Positions 13,242 through 19,097 of a stretch of 19,097 nt of DNA are shown here, in pieces. The DNA comes from JADFRG01 sp046759305 (GTDB taxonomy: Bacteria; Chloroflexota; Anaerolineae; Anaerolineales; E44-bin32), in contig JBHIBY010000049.1 of the NCBI GenBank assembly GCA_046759305.1, forward strand, positions 1 to 19,097, given 5' to 3'. The notes under the pieces are model-generated. The model was not told the DNA's origin. It was given only the letters and a program-made list of their open reading frames with translations, and did no database searches. A program made the position numbers and the translations under genes. Within the stretch, counting starts at the first letter, position 1, and the number at the start of each line of letters is the position of its first letter.

Positions 13242-14263
13242 ATCTCTGGCAGGCGGGCTTGAGGCAAGGCCGGTGGCTCGAGGCCCATGTGTTCATATGC
13301 ACGCGGAGTGGCAACCCTGCCTTGAGGGGTGCGATCGATAAATCCCAGCTGCAGCAGATACGGTTCCACCACGTCCATGATCGTGTCGGGTTCCTCGCTC
13401 AGGGAGGCCGCGATGGTATGCAGCCCAACCGGACCGCCATCGTACTTTTCGATTACTGTGGTCAGCACCCTGCGATCGGAATCGTCCAGACCTAAGTCGT
13501 CGATGTCTAGAAGAGCCAGAGCTTTGACGGCAATCGAACGAGTGATCCTGCCGTCGGCACGGACCAGAGCATAATCCCGCACTCTTCTAAGAAGGCGTAG
13601 GGCGACACGTGGCGTACCGCGTGCCCGGCGAGCGATTTCCTCTACTCCACTTGATTCGATCTCGACTTCCAGAATATCGGCCGCACGCGTGACGATCGCC
13701 TCCATGGAGGCGAGATCATAGAAATCCAGGCGGTGTACCGCACCAAAGCGGGAGCGCAATGGCGCAGTGAGCAAGGCAAGCCGTGTGGTTGCCCCTACAA
13801 CCGTAAATTTCGGCAAACGTAAGCGGATCGATCGGGCGCTGGGACCCTTGCCGATCGTGAGATCGAGGGCGAATTCCTCCATGGCCGGGTACAGGATCTC
13901 CTCCACCGCGCGCCCAAGCCGATGGATCTCGTCGATGAAAAGGATGTCGATCGACTGGAGGTTGGTCAGTATCGCTGCTAGATCGCCCGCACGCTCGATC
14001 GCAGGTCCCGAAGTGATCTTCAGGTTTGAGCCCATTTCATTCGAGAGAATGTGGGCCAGAGTGGTCTTACCCAGCCCCGGCGGACCGTAGAACAACACAT
14101 GATCCAGCGGCTCTTCTCGGGCTTTAGCGGCTTGTATGAGGATCGAAACGTTGTCTCGAACACGATCCTGCCCGATCATCTGCGACAGGTGCGTCGGGCG
14201 CAGCCTTGCCGGCTCAGATTCCTGGCGTGTTGGCGATACGAGTCGCTCTTCTTCCACGGCCAC
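13238..14263 (-). CDS. ruvB: Holliday junction branch-migration ATPase RuvB
   Basis: Hexameric AAA+ motor that, with RuvA, drives Holliday-junction migration in recombination repair. From the chosen GTG it has 341 residues, near the usual 335-345. Motifs by this numbering are Walker A GPPGLGKT (60-67), Walker B LFIDEIHR (108-115), sensor 1 GATTR (157-161), arginine-finger segment RSRFG (170-174), sensor 2 GTPRVALRLLRR (216-227), and a C-terminal winged helix with DGGPVGL and GFIDRTPQGR. An ATG at 14302 would add 13 residues (RALCIPFLY...) foreign to the family and lies upstream of a perfect TATAAT box, so I prefer GTG 14263. GTG 14257 is also possible. The MEEERLVSP-like beginning fits RuvB. 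First gene of ruvB-DUF2905-queA. No ruvA or ruvC is visible. Confidence 0.96.
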   Translation of the reverse strand: MAVEEERLVSPTRQESEPARLRPTHLSQMIGQDRVRDNVSILIQAAKAREEPLDHVLFYGPPGLGKTTLAHILSNEMGSNLKITSGPAIERAGDLAAILTNLQSIDILFIDEIHRLGRAVEEILYPAMEEFALDLTIGKGPSARSIRLRLPKFTVVGATTRLALLTAPLRSRFGAVHRLDFYDLASMEAIVTRAADILEVEIESSGVEEIARRARGTPRVALRLLRRVRDYALVRADGRITRSIAVKALALLDIDDLGLDDSDRRVLTTVIEKYDGGPVGLHTIAASLSEEPDTIMDVVEPYLLQLGFIDRTPQGRVATPRAYEHMGLEPPALPQARLPEM

Positions 14264-14269
14264 GGGAGG

Positions 14270-14275
14270 ATTATA
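14270..14275 (-). promoter_or_regulatory. -10 box of the ruvB operon, suggesting a leaderless start
   Basis: A perfect TATAAT on the minus strand with exactly 6 nt between it and the GTG at 14263, so the first transcribed base would be at or next to the start codon. No good -35 is visible at 16-18 bp. There is also no ribosome site before this GTG, consistent with leaderless translation. Confidence 0.55.
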
Positions 14276-14317
14276 CAGGAAGGGTATGCAAAGGGCTCGC
14301 ATGGTACGACGGCCCGG

Positions 14318-14346
14318 TTGACCTTAAAAATGTCCTTCACTATACT
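14318..14346 (+). promoter_or_regulatory. Sigma-70-type promoter of the coiled-coil/HEAT-like gene
   Basis: TTGACC (14318-14323), a 17-bp spacer, then TATACT (14341-14346). Transcription would start near 14353, leaving a leader of about 104 nt. In the leader, TCATA/TATGA (14405-14418) forms a small inverted repeat, and CTCCGGAG near 14366 is an 8-bp palindrome. It diverges from the ruvB -10 box by about 45 bp. Confidence 0.75.
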
Positions 14347-14456
14347 CACAAGTTGGGAGCGCCTCCTCCGGAGACCCTTCTTGGCGAGCTATACGATTTT
14401 CTCAGTCATACTTATATGAGCATACTCATCTGGAGTTCCGGGGAAGGAAGCGCAAC

Positions 14457-15428
14457 GTGATAGGGCTCGGCTTGCGCCAGGTAGAAAAGGCGCTTGATAG
14501 CAAGGCGGATGCGATACAACGAGAGTTTATCGCCACCGGTGATGAGCTCGACGAGCTCGGACGTAAGCTTCTCGAAGCCAATTCCGACCAGCGCGAACCG
14601 ATCCGAGAAAAGCAACGCGTCCTGCGAGATCGTCAGCGTCATCTCGCAGACGAGGTCAACGAGTGGCGGGACCGTGCGCGTGGGGTTCGCAGCCAACCCG
14701 GTCAGCACACGCTTCGTGAGTTCCTCAACGAGATGCTAGAGCTCGCTGATCCCCTTCTGACCCCCAGCATCCAACACGCCCTCTATCTGCTAGATGCCCC
14801 CGAAGAAGAACTTGAAAAGCTGATGCAGCAAGAGGAGACCTCGGTGGTTACCACCCAAGCCGGTCGGCTCATCCAGCGTGCGCGCACTGATTTCGATATG
14901 CGCCGATCCGACACGGCTGCCAGGGCGCGTGCTGCAGTTGAATTCGCCAACCGCCCCGGTGTTGCGCAACAAGACGACATGGTTGAAGAGATCGAAGCCG
15001 CCATTGATGATCCAGATCCAATGGTCAAGGAAACCGCGGTGCTGACCGCTATTCAGCTCCACAAGTTCCGCTGCATGCGGGTGGCTGATTTGGACATGGC
15101 ATATGCCTCCGTACAAAAACTGGCCTCACTCAACCACCTCGCGGCGATACCGGTGCTGATCGAAGTGCTCGAGAACCCTCGCACAGGCTTCACGCAAGAG
15201 GAGGATGGGAGCATGGTGGAAGCCGACAACAGCCGCTCCCGCATGGTTGCACTGCTTCGCCTCATCGAGTGGCATACACCAGAGACCAAATTGGCAGTGC
15301 ATAAGGTGCAGTTCGATCAGGATCCAGACATCGTCAAAGCCTCAAAGCGCGCCCTTGAGCTTTTTCCTGAGGATTGGAGCGGCCCTCTTAGAGGAACTGG
15401 AACTCTTCCTCAAGTTGAGCTGGGCTGA
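14457..15428 (+). CDS. Coiled-coil and HEAT-like repeat protein, function unknown
   Basis: 323 residues, soluble, acidic. Residues 5-75 are strongly charged and heptad-like (Glu/Arg/Leu rich), predicting a coiled coil. Residues 80-165 are helical. Residues 172-310 contain HEAT-like helical pairs: MVEEIEAAIDDPDPMVKETAVLTAIQ, LNHLAAIPVLIEVLENP, SRMVALLRLIEWHTPETKLAV and QDPDIVKASKRALELFPEDW. Such repeats bind proteins; no enzyme motif is seen. The start GTG follows GGGGAAGGAAG with suitable spacing. It has its own promoter (14318-14346) and stands alone, between the divergent ruvB operon and the valS leader. I do not recognise an experimentally studied homologue. The coiled coil could mediate dimerisation. 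Confidence 0.82.
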   Translation: MIGLGLRQVEKALDSKADAIQREFIATGDELDELGRKLLEANSDQREPIREKQRVLRDRQRHLADEVNEWRDRARGVRSQPGQHTLREFLNEMLELADPLLTPSIQHALYLLDAPEEELEKLMQQEETSVVTTQAGRLIQRARTDFDMRRSDTAARARAAVEFANRPGVAQQDDMVEEIEAAIDDPDPMVKETAVLTAIQLHKFRCMRVADLDMAYASVQKLASLNHLAAIPVLIEVLENPRTGFTQEEDGSMVEADNSRSRMVALLRLIEWHTPETKLAVHKVQFDQDPDIVKASKRALELFPEDWSGPLRGTGTLPQVELG

Positions 15429-15484
15429 ACCCCCGAACCTACCGCAATGAACCTAGAAGCGTTTAAATCGGTGTGCCGTGAACA

Positions 15485-15501
15485 TGACGTATTCAACGTC
15501 A
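15485..15501 (+). other. Hairpin after the coiled-coil/HEAT-like gene
   Basis: TGACGT and ACGTCA pair around ATTCA, 56 nt after the stop; CCGTGA/TCACGG offers a competing longer fold. No T-run follows, so termination is only possible. Confidence 0.3.
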
Positions 15502-15541
15502 CGGAGCTACTAGTGCGGAGTGCCCATCGATTGACATAAGT

Positions 15542-15553
15542 GCGTAATTACGC
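15542..15553. promoter_or_regulatory. 12-bp perfect palindrome GCGTAATTACGC upstream of the valS promoter
   Basis: A perfect dyad 47 bp before the valS -35 box, in an otherwise featureless gap. Its position suits an operator for an unknown regulator. A TTGACA lies just before it (15531-15536) but has no matching -10. Confidence 0.45.
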
Positions 15554-15599
15554 GCCAAGTCTGGGGGAGTGGCGCATCGACTATCCTGCAGCCAATCAA

Positions 15600-15629
15600 T
15601 TGACGGGGGGAATCGATCGTTGCTATAAT
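15600..15629 (+). promoter_or_regulatory. Sigma-70-type promoter of valS
   Basis: TTGACG (15600-15605), 18-bp spacer, perfect TATAAT (15624-15629). Transcription is predicted to start near 15636, about 18 nt before the base of T-box stem I. Confidence 0.8.
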
Positions 15630-15800
15630 CCTAGTCACAACCGAATAGGATTTACCTGGGAGGAGTAGGCTTCAGAGCGCTGGCAGAGAAGGTGTGGCCA
15701 CAGGCTGAGAGTCCCCACAGCAGCGGAAGCCGAACGTCACCCAAGGTACACCGCCGAAGAAACCCGTAAGGGGAGTAGAACGGCGCGGGGAGCCCGTTAC

Positions 15801-15880
15801 AGCCTGTCCTGCCTTGGCAGGGCCTGTCCTACCCAGGCAGGGCCTGTCCTGACCAAGCAAGGCCTGTCTTTGGTCGCCCT
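15801..15880. repeat. 20-bp tandem repeat inside the T-box leader
   Basis: Units start at 15801, 15821, 15841 and 15861. The first ten bases of the first three are (A/G)GCCTGTCCT, and the fourth (GGCCTGTCTT) decays after about 12 bases. The second halves vary around CCTTGGCAG. CCTGCC/GGCAGG in unit one and GACCAA/TTGGTC across units three and four can form hairpins. The array sits between the stem II-like element and the antiterminator. Confidence 0.88.
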
Positions 15881-15956
15881 TATCGGGAAAGCGGGTCTGC
15901 GAAGGACGCTGAGAGCGCCGGTCACGGCGAATTGAGGTGGTACCGCGGGAGATTGT

Positions 15957-15992
15957 CTCTCTCGTCCTCAAGGACGAGAGAGTATTTTGTTT
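15957..15992 (+). terminator. T-box-controlled intrinsic terminator before valS
   Basis: CTCTCTCGTCC and GGACGAGAGAG form a perfect 11-bp stem with loop TCAA, followed by TATTTTGTTT. It ends directly before the valS ribosome site, as expected for transcriptional T-box control. Confidence 0.95.
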
Positions 15993-15999
15993 AAGGAGG
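15993..15999 (+). promoter_or_regulatory. valS ribosome binding site, deciding between two TTG starts
   Basis: AAGGAGG ends one base before TTG 16001, too close for initiation, and 10 nt before the in-frame TTG 16010, which is workable. This favours 16010. Confidence 0.7.
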
Positions 16000-16009
16000 C
16001 TTGATCGAA

Positions 16010-18673
16010 TTGAAAACGACTTATGACTTCACCTCAGTGGAGGGGCGCCTCTATGAATGGTGGGAGGAGAGCGGCTACTTCCGCCCCCGAGGCGAGGGAT
16101 CGCCCTTTGTTATCTCGATGCCGCCGCCGAACGTAACCGATAGGCTGCACATCGGCCACGCCATGTTCGTCGCAATGGAGGATCTGATGATCCGCCACGC
16201 TCGAATGACGGGCGTACCCACCTTATGGGTCCCTGGCAGCGATCACGCCAGCATCGCCACCGAGCTGCAGTTAAAGAAACAGTTGGAGAGCGAAGGCACC
16301 AGTTCTACTGAGCTTGGCCGCGAACCTTTTCTTGAGCGTGCCTGGGAATGGAAGAACAAGTACGGCGGCATCATCACTGAGCAGCTGCGTCGGCTAGGTG
16401 CCTCTTGTGATTGGGAGCGGGAACGCTTCACGATGGACGAGGGTCTCTCGCGCGCGGTAATTGAAGCCTTTGTGCGCCTGTATGAGAGGGGACTGATCTA
16501 CCGCGGTGATTATCTGATCAACTGGTCTCCCGGATTGCAGACTGCGGTTAGCGATCTGGAGGTCGAGTACAGCGAGGAGATGGCTACGCTATATTTCTTC
16601 AAGTATCCGATCGAGGGTTCGGATGAGCATATTCCAGTGGCGACCACGCGGCCCGAATCGATCCTCGGCGATACAGCGGTTGCGGTTCACCCGCAAGACG
16701 ATCGATACCGCCAATTCGTCGGTCAGACCTGTTTGGTACCGATACTGGAACGCCCTATTCCGGTCATTGAAGACGAATATGTAGATCGCGAGTTCGGAAC
16801 CGGAGCGCTTAAGATCACTCCCGGTCACGATCCAGCCGACTACGAGATCGGAAAAAGACACGATCTCCTGATTGTGAACGCGATGAACAAAAACGCTACG
16901 ATGAGCAAGGCTGCGGGTCCGTATGCCGGACTGGATCGCTACGAGTGTCGGGAGAAGCTCTGGGCAGACATGGAGGCGGCCGGACTCACGATAAAGACCG
17001 AGGAGTATCTGCAACAAGTTCCCCGCAGTCAGCGTGGGGGGGAGATCGTCGAGCCGATGATCTCGACCCAGTGGTTCGTGCGCATGGAACCGCTTGCGGA
17101 GCCTGCGGTGGAGGCCGTGCGGGATGGCCGGATCCGGGTTGTGCCGGAACGATTTGCAAAGGTCTATTTCAATTGGCTTGAGAACATCCGGGATTGGTGT
17201 ATCTCGCGTCAACTCTGGTGGGGACACCGCATTCCCGCGTGGCATTGTGGGGACTGCGATGAGATCACGGTAGCGCGAGAAGCCCCTAAAGAGTGTTCGT
17301 CATGCGAATCCACGAATATCGAGCAGGATCCGGACGTGCTCGATACCTGGTTTTCATCAGCGTTGTGGCCATTCTCCACGCTCGGTTGGCCAGCCGAGAG
17401 CGAAGACCTCATGACCTACTACCCAACATCGCTCATGGAAACGGGATACGATATTCTCTTTTTCTGGGTGGCGCGCATGATCATGACTGGGTTGGAGTTC
17501 ACGGGAGAGGTGCCCTTCAATACGGTGTACCTGCACGGCCTGGTTAGGGATGGTGACGGACGAAAGATGAGCAAGACGCTAGGCAATGTGATCGACCCAT
17601 TGGAGGTCATGGACGAGTACGGCACCGATGCGCTGCGCTTTACGCTCCTGACCGGCTCATCGCCGGGACAGGACATGAGCCTGAGCATGGAGCGCCTGGC
17701 CGCTAATCGCAACTTCGCCAACAAACTCTGGAACGCAGGAAGGCTAGTTCTAAATGCCATTGAAGCCGCACCTGGGGAGCCCGAAGGTGAGCCTCATCGT
17801 ACTGATTCAGACCGGTGGATTCTCAGCCGGTTGAATCAGGTGATTCGTGACGTGGATCGACTCTTCGAGCGACACCACTATGGCGAAGCCGGTCGGCAAA
17901 TCTACGAGTTCTTCTGGAGCGAGTTTGCGGATTGGCATCTGGAAATTTCCAAGATTCAGACCGGCGAAGGTGGGGATCGTGCCTGGCTGACGGCGAGAAT
18001 ACTGGTTCATGTCTATCACAGCACTCTACGCCTGCTTCATCCGTTTATGCCGTTCGTGACCGAGGAGCTGTATGGGCTCTTGAAGGCGGCTTGCGAAAAG
18101 CATCCGGCTCAATTTGGTCCCAAGCGCGGATGGGAAGATGCGTTGATCATCGCCGGCTGGACTGATGCCGGACCTGTCGAGCCCTGGGAAGCACCCAGCG
18201 TGGCCGCTTTCGAGCCGCTGCAAGAGCTCGTGGTAGCTATTCGCAACCTCCGTTCAGAGAAGGAGCTAGAGGCCGCACGGAAAATTCCGATCGCCATCAA
18301 GGCCGGCGAGCTGGCTGAATTCCTTGAGGCTAATCGAGCCGCTCTGGCCTGGCTGGGTCGACTGGACCCGAATGAGGTACAGATCGAAGCGGATTTGGAC
18401 GCCCCTGAAGACGCTATTCCGCTGATTGTGGGGCAGATCGAAGCCTTCATTCCCCTAGAAGGGCTCAAAGATCCAGAGCAGGAACGCTTGCGCATAGCCA
18501 AAGAGCTGAAAGAGGTGGATGAGCAAGTGGCACGCCTGGAGGCTCTGCTTTCCAGCGAATTCAGTGAGAAAGCGCCGCCCGAAGTGGTTGGGAAAGAACG
18601 CGAGAAGCTGGAGGGATTGAAGGGAACCGCTTCAAAGCTGGCAGCGCAGCTAGCGGATTTGGAAAGGAAGTAG
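16010..18673 (+). CDS. valS: Valyl-tRNA synthetase
   Basis: Class I synthetase that charges tRNA-Val in the cytosol and edits mischarged threonine. It has 887 residues from TTG 16010 (890 from TTG 16001). Numbering from 16001: HIGH at 50-53, CP1 editing domain about 190-345 (TTRPESILGDTAVAVHP), Zn-like cysteines C416/C419 and C432/C435, KMSKT at 522-526, the anticodon-binding helical domain about 600-750, and a C-terminal coiled coil about 823-888 that grips the tRNA. Two positions differ from the common pattern: NVTDRLHIGHA has Asp where NVTG is usual, and GSDHASIATE has Ser where GTDHAGIAT is usual. All core motifs are intact, so activity is expected. Control is by the T-box upstream. Confidence 0.98.
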   Translation: MKTTYDFTSVEGRLYEWWEESGYFRPRGEGSPFVISMPPPNVTDRLHIGHAMFVAMEDLMIRHARMTGVPTLWVPGSDHASIATELQLKKQLESEGTSSTELGREPFLERAWEWKNKYGGIITEQLRRLGASCDWERERFTMDEGLSRAVIEAFVRLYERGLIYRGDYLINWSPGLQTAVSDLEVEYSEEMATLYFFKYPIEGSDEHIPVATTRPESILGDTAVAVHPQDDRYRQFVGQTCLVPILERPIPVIEDEYVDREFGTGALKITPGHDPADYEIGKRHDLLIVNAMNKNATMSKAAGPYAGLDRYECREKLWADMEAAGLTIKTEEYLQQVPRSQRGGEIVEPMISTQWFVRMEPLAEPAVEAVRDGRIRVVPERFAKVYFNWLENIRDWCISRQLWWGHRIPAWHCGDCDEITVAREAPKECSSCESTNIEQDPDVLDTWFSSALWPFSTLGWPAESEDLMTYYPTSLMETGYDILFFWVARMIMTGLEFTGEVPFNTVYLHGLVRDGDGRKMSKTLGNVIDPLEVMDEYGTDALRFTLLTGSSPGQDMSLSMERLAANRNFANKLWNAGRLVLNAIEAAPGEPEGEPHRTDSDRWILSRLNQVIRDVDRLFERHHYGEAGRQIYEFFWSEFADWHLEISKIQTGEGGDRAWLTARILVHVYHSTLRLLHPFMPFVTEELYGLLKAACEKHPAQFGPKRGWEDALIIAGWTDAGPVEPWEAPSVAAFEPLQELVVAIRNLRSEKELEAARKIPIAIKAGELAEFLEANRAALAWLGRLDPNEVQIEADLDAPEDAIPLIVGQIEAFIPLEGLKDPEQERLRIAKELKEVDEQVARLEALLSSEFSEKAPPEVVGKEREKLEGLKGTASKLAAQLADLERK

Positions 18674-18688
18674 GGTTCGCGGCCTGCG

Positions 18689-18697
18689 TGATATACT
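18689..18697 (+). promoter_or_regulatory. Extended -10 element before the PG-binding-like gene
   Basis: TGATATACT, i.e. an extended -10 (TGN plus TATACT), lies 16 nt after the valS stop and 18 nt before the next ATG. No -35 is visible. Transcription would start close to 18704, giving a leader of about 12 nt with no ribosome site. Confidence 0.45.
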
Positions 18698-18715
18698 GCC
18701 GCGCCACAATTCCCC

Positions 18716-19097
18716 ATGAGTCGCGGTGGACCGAACATCCTACGGATCGTATCCATAGGGCTGCTGTTAACAGCAGTCATCATGTCCTTCTTTCAGTTGA
18801 TCGCCTACAGTCGACAACGTGCACGCTTGCCGGAGCTCCTCACGATCGCCGGAGTTTCCGTGGGTGGGCTGGATCAAGCAGCGGCCATCGAACGCTTACT
18901 CCAAACATACAGCACACCTGTTGAATTGATCTACGAAGGAGAGCGAATCGTGCTCATGCCATCACAAGTCGGCTTCGAGCTGGACGTAGAAGCCATGATG
19001 GCTGCGGGCGAGCTCGAGCGCACCAGCACTGATTTCTGGAGCGGCTTCTGGGATTTTTTGTGGAATCGACCCGGTGAATCGAAGGCTATTCCCCTAC
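18716..19097 (+). CDS. Membrane-anchored peptidoglycan-binding-like protein (PG_binding_4/VanW type), N-terminal part
   Basis: The frame is open to the window edge (127 codons). Residues 8-26 are an uncleaved signal anchor after a short basic N-terminus (SRGG, then ILRIVSIGLLLTAVIMSFF). Residues about 43-85 have the pattern of PF12229: LLTIAGVSVGGLDQAAAIERLL, a PVELIYEGERIVLMPSQVGFELD segment, then a helical stretch with DFWSGFWDFLWNRPG. In this family that domain comes before a VanW or an L,D-transpeptidase/penicillin-binding-type domain; what follows here is outside the window, so the exact product is open. The ATG at 18716 has no ribosome site. It lies 42 bp after valS and may be co-transcribed or use the extended -10 at 18689-18697. 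It would act at the outer face of the membrane on the cell wall. Confidence 0.8.
   Translation, partial: MSRGGPNILRIVSIGLLLTAVIMSFFQLIAYSRQRARLPELLTIAGVSVGGLDQAAAIERLLQTYSTPVELIYEGERIVLMPSQVGFELDVEAMMAAGELERTSTDFWSGFWDFLWNRPGESKAIPL

Larger units (their letters stand above)
15636..15992 (+). promoter_or_regulatory. T-box leader, valine (GTC) specifier, controlling valS
   Basis: The riboswitch binds tRNA-Val and reads its charging state. Stem I base is ACCTGGG (15654-15660) with CCCAAGGT (15740-15747, one bulged A). The specifier loop has AGGAGTA (15661-15667) opposite GAACGTCA, i.e. the usual AGTA/GAA loop-E pairing, and the specifier GTC (Val) is at 15736-15738. GGCTTC/GAAGCC (15668-15673 with 15726-15731) continues stem I. 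A stem II-like element uses CGCCG/CGGCG (15752-15756 with 15781-15785), also with AGTAGAA. The T-box TGGTACCGCG is at 15938-15947, followed by the terminator. Uncharged tRNA would stabilise the antiterminator and switch valS on. A 20-bp tandem repeat lies between stem II and the T-box. Confidence 0.93.

Noticed and set aside
14206..14460. 84-codon plus-strand frame over the ruvB start and the next leader
   Set aside because: Crosses two divergent promoters, overlaps the RuvB N-terminus and lacks a ribosome site.
16589..17245. 218-codon minus-strand frame inside valS
   Set aside because: Antisense shadow of the ValRS editing and catalytic regions.

Overview
The window is ordinary chromosomal bacterial DNA of moderate GC. 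No insertion sequence, phage gene, CRISPR array, rRNA or tRNA was found. A phylum of Chloroflexota, possibly Anaerolineae-like, is my inference from the gene types: a PTPS-related giant membrane protein beside a flippase-like protein, DUF2905 beside queA, a T-box on valS, and a PG_binding_4-type protein. It was not tested by any search.

Layout. (1) 1-5608, plus strand: the 3' end of a GT-B glycosyltransferase, a 1193-residue GT-C-like membrane protein carrying an amidotransferase-like domain, and a lysylphosphatidylglycerol-synthase-TM (flippase-like) protein. This looks like the edge of a surface-glycan or glycolipid locus. (2) 5841-9612: a stand-alone CheY-like receiver (minus) diverges across 487 bp from a PAS-PAS-PAS-GGDEF-EAL c-di-GMP enzyme (plus). 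(3) 9675-11528, plus: 6-phosphofructokinase, a 48-bp tandem-repeat array, and a small membrane protein. (4) 11541-11729, minus: a compact unit with its own promoter, strong ribosome site, 18-codon ORF, long hairpin and terminator. (5) 11960-14263, minus: ruvB, a DUF2905 gene and queA, tightly packed, with a possible leaderless ruvB start. (6) 14318-15428, plus: a promoter and a coiled-coil/HEAT-like protein of unknown function. (7) 15542-18673, plus: palindrome, promoter, valine T-box leader and valS. The leader contains a 20-bp tandem repeat. (8) 18716-end: the start of a membrane-anchored peptidoglycan-binding-like protein.

How the genes work together. The first block is probably envelope polymer assembly. 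The receiver and c-di-GMP enzyme are signalling. The ruvB-DUF2905-queA and valS blocks are housekeeping (recombination, tRNA modification, tRNA charging). valS is controlled by uncharged valine tRNA through a GTC-specifier T-box.

The observations most worth following are the orphan small minus-strand unit at 11541-11729, the repeat array inside the valS T-box, and the 48-bp repeats that run into the start codon of the gene at 11052.
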